From positions 1,488,001-1,552,000 of the forward strand of contig JYIP02000006.1 in NCBI GenBank assembly GCA_001051155.2: DNA of 64,000 nucleotides. Reading direction: 5' to 3'. The notes below the pieces were generated by a model, which was given only the letters and a program-made list of their open reading frames with translations, ran no database searches and was not told the DNA's origin. Every line of letters starts with the position of its first letter. Positions within the stretch are counted from its first letter, which is position 1. The position numbers and the translations under genes were made by a program. Positions 55,048 through 64,000 of the stretch are shown in pieces. The stretch is from Chrysoporthe austroafricana. Lineage: Eukaryota > Ascomycota > Sordariomycetes > Diaporthales > Cryphonectriaceae.

Positions 55048-55145
55048 CTATTTTTGGGCAAAAACCACACCCTTCTAGGATAGCTAGCCGCCGCGCGTGT
55101 ATGTAGGTTGGCTGGCGGGTTAGGTTAGGTTAGGTTAGGTTATGC
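55048..55145. repeat. Direct repeat copy B (98 bp) ending in a TTAGG array
   Basis: Partner of 54817-54914, offset by 231 bp. Its right end has four to five perfect TTAGG units (55120-55142), where copy A has a degenerate version (ggttatgttagtttaggtta). Confidence 0.9.
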
Positions 55146-55902
55146 AGGCTGTCGGAGCCCCCAAGACGACCGTATCTGCAAGGCACGCCGGTGGTGCGTG
55201 GTGCGTGTGTCTATTTCGGTGTGTGTGGTGTGTGGGGGCGTGTGTTGTCTGCTTGTGAGAGAGGGAGAGGGAGAGGGGGAGGAGACTGTGTGTGTATGTG
55301 TGCGTGTTGCAGTGAGGCTGGCCAGGGAACAAAGGCGAGGCGCATGGTTGAAGATGCCGTCACGCGCATACGCGCGCCCCAGAGAAAGGCAAAAATTCAG
55401 ACGGGGCGGCAGGGTTAGGGCAAGGAAGGGCTGTGCGTGTGTGGCTGTACGGGAACTACTAAGTACTAAGTAACTATAGTACAGGGCTGGCATGAGCCGG
55501 AGACCACATCTGGAGTCCCGGGTCCACCGCGAGGACCACTGCGCACCCAGCACAGCGGTCGGGAATCGACGGGAGGCACTCGGGATTCGGGTCACCGTCT
55601 CTTGTGGTTGTGGGATCACGAGGGCGAGGGCGTCTCCTTCGGGGTGCAGAAATGATGGATGGTACTTCTCGTCTGTTGGATATTATTGCCTGGCAGAGGG
55701 GAGCTAAGGAAGAAAGACAGCAGGCCGTGGTGATCGCCAGCGACTGCATATCCTGTCTAGTACTGTCTGGCGAGACGAGACTCTGACCGACCTGATACCA
55801 GCATCTAAAGGGCCCTTTCAAAGGGTACCAAGGTCTTCTGAGATCCATACCGATAGAGCAAGCTGGATCATCGCTGCGCCGACCAGAGAAGGACAAAAAG
55901 AA

Positions 55903-55935
<33 letters not shown>

Positions 55936-55960
55936 AGAAGAGCAGAGAGCAGCTTCGACG

Positions 55961-56897
55961 ATGGCTGCTCCGCTGCCCGCCATCGCCACGCCGGCACTGC
56001 TCGACGCCCTCCGCAGCGAGCCGGGCCTGCCCGACGACGTGTGGTACCTCGTCGCCGCCGCCGCCCTGTGCGCGCTCAACCGGCCCGAGGAGGTCCAGGC
56101 CGTGTACGCGCACGCCGTGGGCGCCGGCGCCGGCCCCAAGCGCGAGTGCAGCAGCAGCGTCATCCCGGACGGCGAGCAGCGCAGGGTCGCCCGCCGCATG
56201 CGCGAGGCCCTGCTCAAGACGTCCACCATCGGCGGCATGCCCAGGGTTCGTCCGTCCGTACGAGGGGGGGGGGGGCAGACGCACGCACGAGTCTCCGGCG
56301 TGGCCCTCCCTCCCCCCTTCTCCTCCTCTTCCTTTCTCCCTCTCCCTCCCCTCCTGCTGACCACAGCCCCCGCGCAGACCATCAACGCCCTCCAGGAGCT
56401 CAACAAGGCCGTCCCGGCGCGGCTCGCGGACCCGCCGCACGGCCCCTCGCCGACGGGCCGGCGGCGCGACGTGTACGAGACGCCGGCGCCGCGCGTGCTG
56501 GCGCGCGGGCGGGCCTTCTTCGACGCGTGCTACGGCAAGGTCGCCGCGCGCGTCATGGACGCCCTCGACCGCGGCGGCGGCACCGAGGACCTCGGCCTCG
56601 CCGTGCGCCTGCTGTACGGCTACGTGCTGAGCCCCGCCGCCGTGCTGTCCGCCGCCGAGACGTCCTTTGTCGTCATCGCCGGCCTGGTCCCGCAGGATGT
56701 ACGTCGCCGTTCGGCCTGGACCGCAAACACCTGGGACAGAGAGAGGCTAACGCACGAGGGGACAACAGGTCAACCCACAGCTCAAGGGCCACCTTCGGGG
56801 CGCGCTCAACGGCGGCGCGAGCGTCGCCGAGGTGCGCGCCGTGCGGCAGGTAGCCATCCGCGTGTGCGAGGCCGCCGGCATGAGGGTCCTGGCCGGC

Positions 56898-56946
<49 letters not shown>

Positions 56947-56981
56947 GGTGGGGGTGGAGGACCGAGGTCCAGGACCTCTGA
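55961..56981 (+). CDS. Carboxymuconolactone-decarboxylase-like (AhpD-fold) protein
   Basis: Three exons, 55961-56245, 56378-56698 and 56769-56981, with introns of 132 and 70 bp, all in phase 0, give 272 residues. Conserved CMD/AhpD-type segments are PDDVWYLVAAAALCALNRPEEV, GGMPRTINALQELNKAVP, RGRAFFDACYG, and the helical pair SAAETSFVVIAGLVPQDVNPQLKGHLRGALNGGASVAEVRAVRQVAIRVCEAAGM. Family members include decarboxylases, peroxidase partners and, in yeast, the peroxisomal protein Pxp2. No CXXC redox pair is visible, so an AhpD-like thiol peroxidase activity is unlikely. The substrate is unknown. Fifteen consecutive AGC codons near the C-terminus make a poly-Ser run before a short WGWRTEVQDL tail. 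The first donor (GTTCGT) is weak, but it joins the family motifs correctly. No typical peroxisomal signal is seen. Confidence 0.82.
56901..56945 (+). repeat. (AGC)15 trinucleotide repeat in coding sequence
   Basis: Fifteen perfect AGC triplets in frame encode fifteen Ser residues near the C-terminus of the CMD-like protein. A run of the same trinucleotide class recurs at 59699-59756 outside genes. Confidence 0.95.
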
Positions 56982-59262
56982 CCGCGGGTGGACAGACAGC
57001 GAGCACGCATCTGCTGATCGCCAAGCCGCTGGGACCCGCCCCGACATCGTGCCCTTCTGGGCGCACGACGCCATCCTCCTTCGCCACCCCACCGGGCGCA
57101 CGAGGCCATCCGCGGGCGCGGGCGGTCCAGACCGCCGGGGGCGCGCTGCCCAAAGCTCACCCCCCCTCCTCCTCCGCCGGCGCGGGTGGGGCGGGGGGGG
57201 GGCGAGGTCGCTGCTGCCGCCGCGCTGGCGTCGGAGGAGGATGGGGGTCCAGTCCAGGTCAGCACGCACGTGTTACCGCGGCAGAGAGAAGGGGAGGGAG
57301 AGTGAGATACCTAGGCGTGTGGGCGTGTGTTGGGCGTATGCCGTCGCATGACAGATAGAGATAGAGATAGAGATCGAAAGATGCAATTTTGAGAAAACCA
57401 TGCAGATCCATCCGGCTGTCGCAGCAGGGCGGGCGTCGCCGGTCCGCGCTGATGGTCATCACTAACTACTGCGCCAATAGCACCACCACGACGGGCAGGA
57501 TAGGATGCTGGGCCTTTTTTGGGGGCGGCGCGCCTGGATCTCCCGTCCTGAAGCGGGCACGTCGCCGTGAGACACGCGCCTGGGCGGCTGCAGGCCGCTG
57601 TTGGGTCGGGAAGGGGGGGGGGTCAGAGGAAGGTTTGCATGATGCAGGTCAGACGAGACAGCCAGCAGCCAGTCAGACGGACAGTCAGACAGACAGACAG
57701 ATAGACAAACAGACAGGCTTAAACCTTTTCTCCGTGGCGCCAGCACGCACGCACGCCGACTGACTGACTGACTGACGCACCCCCCACTGCCTACTGCACC
57801 TACGGCCGGCGCCCAACCTGGGCTGGGACGCAGGCGCTAGAGAGAGTGAGAGTAAGAGCGAAAGCGAGAGAGAGAGAGAGAAGTGTGAGAGAGGGCGTCC
57901 CACACACACCTGCCACATGCGCGCGCCCGTCCGTCGTCTGCTTACCCGCGGGGGAGGGAGAGGAGGGCGGGGGGGTCGAGGAAACCCCGAACGCAGCGTG
58001 AGGGTTTCCGGGTCGATGAGGCTCAAAATGCGGAACAGGGGGGGTGTGCACGAGGGGAGGAGGAGGAGGAGGAGGAGGAGGAGGAATGACGATGGCGCCC
58101 CCCCCCCCGGCCCAGCCCAGCCAAGCACCAAGCCAACCAACCAACCAACCAACCCTACCGCGCAGCCCACCCACCACCAACCAACACCCCCCCCCCACAC
58201 CACCTGGGCGCAGGCCAGCGGGAAAGCCTGGCGGCCGCTCCCAGGCTGTGGGCTTGCAGACCTCTGAATCCTTCGCTGGTTCTCTTCCACCCCCAGCACC
58301 AACACCCTGGTCCCCCGGTCCCCTGGTCCCCTTGCCGCGCTCGGCTCGCGCGTGGCTGTCGCCGCGGGTCCTAGTAGTGGTGGTGGTGGTGAAGGTGGAT
58401 GGATGATGATGACCCTGGGGCCCCATTCATTCATTCGCCTCACCCTCGCCCTCGCCCGGGGCGGCATGTGGCCTGTGGACGTCCTGGCGCGCCGGCGGGC
58501 GGTGTGCGCAGAGACCCAGCGGGTTATACCTGTAGAGTGTCGCGAGAACTGGGGTGCAATTCCGCGTTCTCCGTGGTGGGACACGGTGTTTATTTTTTTA
58601 TTTTTTTTTTCGTTCTTTATTTGTTTATCTTATTTTTGGGGCGTGCCAGGTGGGACCTCGCCAGGGCTCGCGTAGGGGAACGAGTAAGTAGACCTTGCTG
58701 CTCCCAAGTCTTCTAAACTCCGGAGTCCGCAGCCGGGTCTCGCAGGAGGAGAAAACGCATGGCGCGCAGGGTCCGCAAAGTCTGGTACGGTGGTGCCTAG
58801 TCCCCACCGCCGGGTGCAGCCTCTCTCACCACCACCGCGCAGGTGGTGTTGTTGTTGTTCCTGTACGTACGTGGTGATGACCTGCGTGACGGTGCGACAC
58901 GACTCGGTCTGACACGACGCACCCACACCCGAGAGAGGGAGAGGGGGGGGGGGAGACAGAGACAGATAGACACACCCTCGAAAGAATCGAAACGAGAGCC
59001 TGCGTGGCCACCGTGCGTGGATCGTACCCGCGACAAAATGTCGGGGGTCTGACCACGACCGCCCTCGCCCATCATCATCAACTCGCGATGCCTGAGGGCG
59101 GTGGTGGAGACCATGTCGCCAGGCCCGTCACGAGGGCAGCCTGCACAGGCCCCACTAGCCAGGCAGGGGATCTGCTGGGCATCTGTAATCTGTAATCTGT
59201 AATCTGTACTCAGTATCGAATCTGGTGTGGTCTGGACACGAACCCCTGCGGTTTCGACCTTT

Positions 59263-59264
<2 letters not shown>

Positions 59265-59308
<44 letters not shown>
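59265..59308. repeat. Poly(T) tract of about 44 bases
   Basis: An almost uninterrupted T-run precedes copy 1 of the 125 bp direct repeat. A second T-run of about 36 bases at 59506-59541 precedes copy 2. Read on the minus strand, each repeat is followed by a poly(A) tract. Confidence 0.9.
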
Positions 59309-59351
59309 CCCTTTCTCCTCCCCGGCTCCCCTTTCTCTTNTTTCCTTTTGG

Positions 59352-59476
59352 CCCCCCATCCCTCGACCGGGGGCTCGTAAGGCTGGATTCAGGTAGTCGT
59401 CACATAGTGAGTAGGCATAACAGCAGACAGTAGTGCCAGCAGCCGTCCACGTGGGTTTCGTGCCACGATATGCCTG
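59352..59476 (-). repeat. 125 bp direct repeat, copy 1
   Basis: Nearly identical to 59550-59674 (same length, about six substitutions). On the minus strand the unit ends in a purine-rich stretch followed by poly(A). No coding meaning is claimed. Confidence 0.9.
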
Positions 59477-59504
59477 TGTTTGGGTATTTACGTTTTTTGT
59501 GTTT

Positions 59505-59541
<37 letters not shown>

Positions 59542-59549
59542 CCTTTTTT

Positions 59550-59674
59550 CCCCCCATCCCTCGACCGGGGGCCCGTAAGGCTGGATGCAGGTAGTCGTCA
59601 CATAGTGAGTAGGCATAACAGCAGACAGTAGAGCCAGCAGCCGTCCACGAGGGTTTCGTGCCACGACATGCCTG
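59550..59674 (-). repeat. 125 bp direct repeat, copy 2
   Basis: Partner of 59352-59476 at an offset of 198 bp. It lies between a T-run on its left and a CAG repeat that begins about 25 bases to its right. Confidence 0.9.
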
Positions 59675-59698
59675 AGGACGGGCATGCACGTATCCCGT

Positions 59699-59755
<57 letters not shown>

Positions 59756-59756
59756 C
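59699..59756. repeat. (CAG)n microsatellite
   Basis: About 15 perfect cag units, then an interrupting caa and further cag units. It is non-coding here and of the same unit class as the exonic AGC run at 56901-56945. Confidence 0.95.
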
Positions 59757-61043
59757 TCGACTGACTGCCTGACTGCCTGGCTGTGCCTGACTGACAGGCT
59801 GGTACCACGACAGGCCAGGCCAGGCCAGGCCGGGCCCCAGGCCTGGGGTGCTTGCTGCTGCATGAGTCGAGACATACATACAGTGCAGGCGTACATACCA
59901 GCACACACCAGGGCGAGATGCTGTCTCAGGCCGACCACCCCGGGCAGATACACACACAAACACACACCCACACCCACACCCACACCCACAAATATACGCA
60001 TTCCACCCCCCCATGTGGTGGTGGTAGCAGTGGTGGCACCGGTGGTGATTATTCCTCAATCTCGGGTACGCCATGTGCCGCCGACCCCTGGCGAACAAGG
60101 CCCTGAATGACGAGATTTGATGAGGGCGCGCTCGCCCTTCTCTCGCTTAGGCACGCTGATCTGTGCGCGGCAGTCGAGTCGAAGGGGGGGAGGGGCCCCC
60201 GCCTGGCTCGTCGAAGCTCCCGCAGGAGAGATGAGGGGACCCAGACCCAGGGCCACCGTGGCATCCGCCTGACAAATCACCCTGGCGGTGCCTATATCGC
60301 AGTACGACGGTGGATTAATTATCGTGTCGGGGATCGAGGAGGGGGTGTGTGTGTGTGTGTATTGTTGAGGGCCTCCCTCGATCGTAAAGTAGCGATGAAT
60401 GGCACCATAGCAGGCCCAAAAGGGCACACATCTCTGTCTGCATCCTTACCTAGTGCCTACCTAGCTACCTACCTAACCCAGTCCTATAACAGTACCACAG
60501 CATATATAGCAAGCATCACCTACCTGTAAGGGGCCCTCCGTCCCGCCTGGGACCTGGGCCACTAGAGCAGCACAACACAAGACCCCGTGGGCAAATTTCG
60601 ACGGCGGCGCGGGGTTTCACCAGGAACAGCCCAATCCGCGGGCCCCCCTTGTCTCGCAGGGGTGGCGGGAAGGTTAAAGCTACCACTCTGTCGGTGTCGG
60701 CTCGGTCGGGGGGGGGGACGCTCTAGGCCCTCTGGGCCCTTCTCTCTCTCTCTCCCTCCGGGGCTAGAGGTGACCAACTATGGGCTGATTGCATCCCGCT
60801 ATCAGCAGCACTACGCCTGGCTGGCCGTGGCCCATAGATGGGCATGACCACGGCCTTCCCTGCTAGGGCGCGGCGCAGGGCCTCATGACCCAGACCACCG
60901 GTGTGCTGTCTAGCTTGCGAGACGACGAGGAGGTAGGAGGAGGTAGGAGTGGTTGGTCATCACCGTCTGACAGCGTGGGATCGCGAACGGCCCCAGGCAC
61001 ACCGGCTCCCCGCTGGCCCGCGGCGCCGGCGCGCTGGGCTCAT

Positions 61044-61096
61044 CATGCACGTAACCTTACTTACCTTACCTTACCTTACCTTACCTTACCTTACCT
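61044..61096. repeat. (TTACC)n pentanucleotide repeat
   Basis: About ten consecutive ttacc units, equivalent to GGTAA on the other strand. This differs from the fungal telomere unit TTAGGG, so it is an ordinary microsatellite. Confidence 0.9.
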
Positions 61097-61742
61097 ACGC
61101 CAGGCTGCGGCGCATGGGAGGGGGCCCAGAGCGCCGGGACGACGGCGTTGTCGACGTAAGCAGCGCGGGACAACGACAACAGCGACAACAACAACAGCAG
61201 CAGCAGCAGCAGCAGCAGAAGCAGGGTAGCACGGCCGAGCATCCTACACCGGTCCGCACCCAGCGCCCTGGGCCCGGCGCGACGGGAAGAAACCCTGTCT
61301 CTCGCGCTGGGCAGAAGCAAGCAAGCAAGCAAGCCAGCAAGCAAAGAAGCGCCAGGGCCACGGGCGGCGCCGGGCCCCTCGGCTTGGGCCCCAGCCGGTC
61401 ACCGCTTCTTGAGCCTCGTGCCTCATGCCCTATTACTGTCTTGGAAATTTTTTCTGTTTTTCATCTTTTTTGCCTTCTTGGGCGGCGCCACAAGGGGCAC
61501 GGGTTGATCCTCCACCCCCCCCCCTCTCCGTCCCTCCCTTCCCGGATCTCGCAGGTTCTTCCCAGCGCGATAACCCCCCCGCTTGCTCGGGAGGAGCGGC
61601 AGCTCCCACCGCGGCCGCGCTGTCGAAGGTAATCAATCGGCTTGTCGAGGGGAGCCGGGGCGCACCCGGTCTGTCTGTCCACCGCGCACACGCCTCCCTC
61701 CCCCCCGGCCTGCCCCCCGGTCACGATGGAATCTTTTTCTGC

Positions 61743-61778
61743 TTTCCTCGCCTCGCCTCGCCTCGCCTCGCCTCGCCT
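61743..61778. repeat. (CTCGC)n pentanucleotide repeat
   Basis: Six to seven consecutive ctcgc units in non-coding sequence. Confidence 0.85.
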
Positions 61779-64000
61779 AGTTAGTGCGGATCTGCGCCTG
61801 CGATGGCAGCAAGTAGGGAGGGGGTCGGCGATCCTAGGCCCTCGAGGCGGGCCACGCGCCCCACGGCCGCGAGCTCTGGGCGAGCGGACCCCCCCGCAGG
61901 TGGCGTGCGCGCTGGGTGATCAAGAGAGCATCTGCCGCGGGGTAGGACGACGATAGAGAGCCCCCAGGGCGCCGGGGTGTTGTCGTGCTCGTCAGCGACG
62001 GTCCAGTCAGTGGCTTGTGTATCTGGCGCCGTGGCCCCCTACAGCCAGGACGCAATGCCCCGGGTGGCACGGGAAGGGACGCTGGCGATCATCATCACGG
62101 GAGCCGCCCTGGCCCAGCCGTCACAACGTGTTAATGTCTTTCTTCTACTGTCCTCTCTGGGGAAGGAAGCGGGTGTGGGGGGGGGGGGTGAGAGGCGAAG
62201 GAGCCAGGCGAGTCCCGCCCGCCGCCCTTTCGCGTCTCGGCCTGTCAGCAAGGTTTGCGAGTTCCGGCGGGGCGGTCTGGCATTTATCTGCCGATGCTAC
62301 GGAGATTGCAAAGGCGCGGCCGGTGAGAGAGAGGGGGAGCGAGCCACTGGACTTGTACGCAGTCACGCCTCTCTCCGTCTCTCTGGCTGACTGCTCGCCA
62401 TGATCTCTCGGGCCCACGCGAAAGGGCGCCCTCCCCCTCCCCCATCCTGGACGCCCCGGACCGGAAGCGTGGCCAGCCGGCGCAGGGCTGGGAAGGCTGG
62501 CCGGCCAACCACGTCCGTCCCATGGATCTCCGGTCCCAATCCCTTGGGTCCATCGAGATTGCGGGAGCGTCGGGGATGCTGGGATGGCGGGGAGGGGGAG
62601 GGTTACAGCAGGACGAAGAAAAAGAAAGAAGAAAAAAAAAGTACTGTACGCGCTACGGCAATATGTGCTATAGTGCTATAGGGATATGGGCATGGATGGG
62701 GGTGGTGCGGTAAGTAACTAAGTCGTACCACAGGACGGCCTGGGTGGTGCGCTCCCCTCCCCCTCCCCCCAAAAATAGCAGCACCTGTGATCTCCCGGGT
62801 GCAGTAGCGTTGGCTCGCATTCCAGGGCCCGGTAGAGGGGGAGCCCTAGCTAGGCCACCGCCAAGCGGCAGCAGAGCCCATCACCTGTCGGCCTGGGGCT
62901 GGCGGATGACGGGTCTGTGCCGGGCACCTGGGTCCTGGTCGTGTCATCTTGTAGAACGTGGGCGAGCAAGATCGGGGGTCTATGACGGAGTGGAACATGT
63001 ACATACTATACCTCCTGCTGATGCTCTCTCGCGGTGGAGCTATTGCAGGGCCTGGTACTGTGGTACATACTACTATGGTATTACTATTTGCAGGATCACG
63101 GTCTGGGTCCTGATCCAGGCGTGCTACCGTGGTACTATGTACTATACTCGTATGCGGTTCTATGCGGAACGCCCTGGGTCCTCTCCTCGTGCATAGTAGT
63201 CAGTCGATCACGGTGACGTCGTCTTCGCAGATCGCAGCCAGTCCGTATGTTCGCAAGATACGAGCCAGCTGCCCGGGGCACCAGTCGGCACCGTCCAGTC
63301 CACCACCGCAATACTACTACTACCACCCAGCTCCTTCGGATCGTATACTCCGGCAGCGTGTCTCCTTCCCGCGTGGTCTTAGGCGCGGGCGTCGCAAGCT
63401 TTGCCGTTCGCAGCCCGTGTCTCTCGCCCGCGGCGCTCGCCAGGCGTCCTGTGCGCCCGCTCCTCCTGGGCGACAGCCGGGCCCCCGTTCCTCTCTCTCG
63501 CCCTGCGGCTCGATACGGGGTTGGGGGGGGGGTGACGGATCGCCCAGCACCACGGCGCCAAAAAGAGCAAAAGTTTAAAGGTCAATTTCCCCATAGGTAA
63601 CGCCCGTCCTGGGAAGGGGGGTCACCAGGGCAAAGACCGCCTCGCCTATTCCTTCTGCAACCGTGTGATCAGCGCGCGAACTACCAGGTACTAGGTGGTC
63701 CGGCTGGGAATACAGCCCCCCCCCCTTGCACGGCAGACGTCGAGGGACCCGCGATAGATGTTCGGACTGTGGAGCGGTTTACTGGGTACAACCTTGCCTC
63801 TCTCTCTCTCTCTCTGCCTCTAGGCCAGCGGTCTTGCCGCCCAGCTCGCCAATGGGGCTGGCTCGTCAGCAGCGCGGCGCCGCCCGCAGCACGGAAGAGG
63901 GCCGGGCCTGCGTGATAGTCGTGGGCCTCCCAGACAAAGTTTAGACGCCACCAGGGGGCCAGAGAGAAAACGCAAGCGCGCGGAAGACGGGGTCCCTGCG

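Larger units (their letters stand above)
54433..55960. other. Intergenic region with poly(A) and tandem duplication
   Basis: About 1.5 kb between the divergent Efm7-like and CMD-like genes. It contains two long A-runs (54754-54777 and about 54984-55008), C/G homopolymers, an undetermined base at 54915, two 98 bp direct copies (54817-54914 and 55048-55145), a TTAGG-type run (55120-55142), GT-rich sequence (55190-55310) and a (TA)n stretch just before the CMD gene. No coding sequence is seen. Confidence 0.55.
56982..64000. other. 7 kb gene-free, simple-sequence-rich region
   Basis: No frame here has recognisable protein content. The longer ones are Gly/Pro/Arg or Lys/Phe/Cys runs caused by GC bias and homopolymers. 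The sequence is dense in simple repeats: gataga units (57353-57374), cagacagaca and gactgactga units (57670-57776), ccaa units near 58130-58155, tctgtaa units (59177-59207), long T-runs, a CAG run, ccacac units (59960-59990), ttacc units (61044-61095), caag units (61312-61346), and ctcgc units (61743-61778). Several G or C runs of 8-10 occur. An undetermined base lies at 59340. It could be subtelomeric, pericentric or a poorly assembled repeat-rich region; the sequence alone cannot decide. Confidence 0.55.

Noticed and set aside
55120..55142. Telomere
   Set aside because: Only four to five TTAGG units, internal to the window, with genes on both sides, and not the TTAGGG unit usual in filamentous fungi.
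59210..60001. 263-codon minus-strand frame
   Set aside because: It is made of poly-Lys from T-runs, poly-Cys from the CAG repeat and the two direct repeats, and crosses an undetermined base.
1..64000. tRNA, rRNA, CRISPR or prokaryotic operon features
   Set aside because: No T-arm-like GGTTCGAATCC element with a matching cloverleaf was seen, no regularly spaced palindromic repeats, and the genes are spliced eukaryotic genes.

Overview
The window is nuclear DNA from a filamentous ascomycete, most likely a sordariomycete (Pezizomycotina). The evidence is short introns of about 50-170 bp with GTAAGT/GTATGT donors and CAG/TAG acceptors, GC-rich codon choice, and protein families typical of moulds: a PIR cell-wall protein, Ctk1, Hat2/RbAp48, Coy1/CASP, Vps3, Efm7 and glycogen synthase. 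I rebuilt seventeen protein-coding genes by joining exons by eye. I found no rRNA, tRNA, CRISPR array or intact transposon. The species cannot be named from the sequence alone.

Layout. 0.5-10.1 kb, all minus strand: a PIR-repeat cell-wall protein, an F-box/leucine-rich protein and glycogen synthase. 12.4-19.5 kb, plus strand: an Asn-rich protein with three CCHC zinc knuckles, then a Ctk1-type CTD kinase with a long Arg/Ser-rich N-terminus. 21.3-28.2 kb, minus strand: an Nrp1-like RNA-binding protein and a pathogen-related SnoaL-like protein, separated by 3.7 kb with no gene I can support. 30.7-35.5 kb, plus strand: a PMP3-like membrane protein and an unrecognised low-complexity protein. 36.4-46.0 kb, minus strand: a 1307-residue F-box protein with a Gln-rich prion-like N-terminus, Hat2/RbAp48 and the Golgi protein CASP/Coy1. 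46.5-52.7 kb, plus strand: Vps3, divergent from CASP across 0.5 kb, then a tandem pair of paralogous one-pass membrane proteins. 53.4-57.0 kb: an Efm7/NNMT-like methyltransferase (minus) and a carboxymuconolactone-decarboxylase-like protein (plus).

The last 7 kb (57-64 kb), and the gap at 54.4-55.9 kb, carry no credible gene. They are crowded with homopolymers, microsatellites and two small tandem duplications associated with poly(A)/poly(T), and two undetermined bases (54915 and 59340) lie in or beside these tracts.

Most genes are single-copy housekeeping functions and do not form one pathway. Local links are endomembrane traffic (CASP and Vps3 share an intergenic region), transcription and chromatin (Ctk1, Hat2), two F-box proteins, and the tandem membrane-protein pair. 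I see no biosynthetic cluster or defence island. The most novel-looking items are the tandem membrane paralogs, the triple zinc-knuckle protein, the PIR protein with reversed domain order, the Nrp1-like protein whose exonuclease fold lacks its catalytic acids, and the duplicated repeat units at 54.8 and 59.4 kb.
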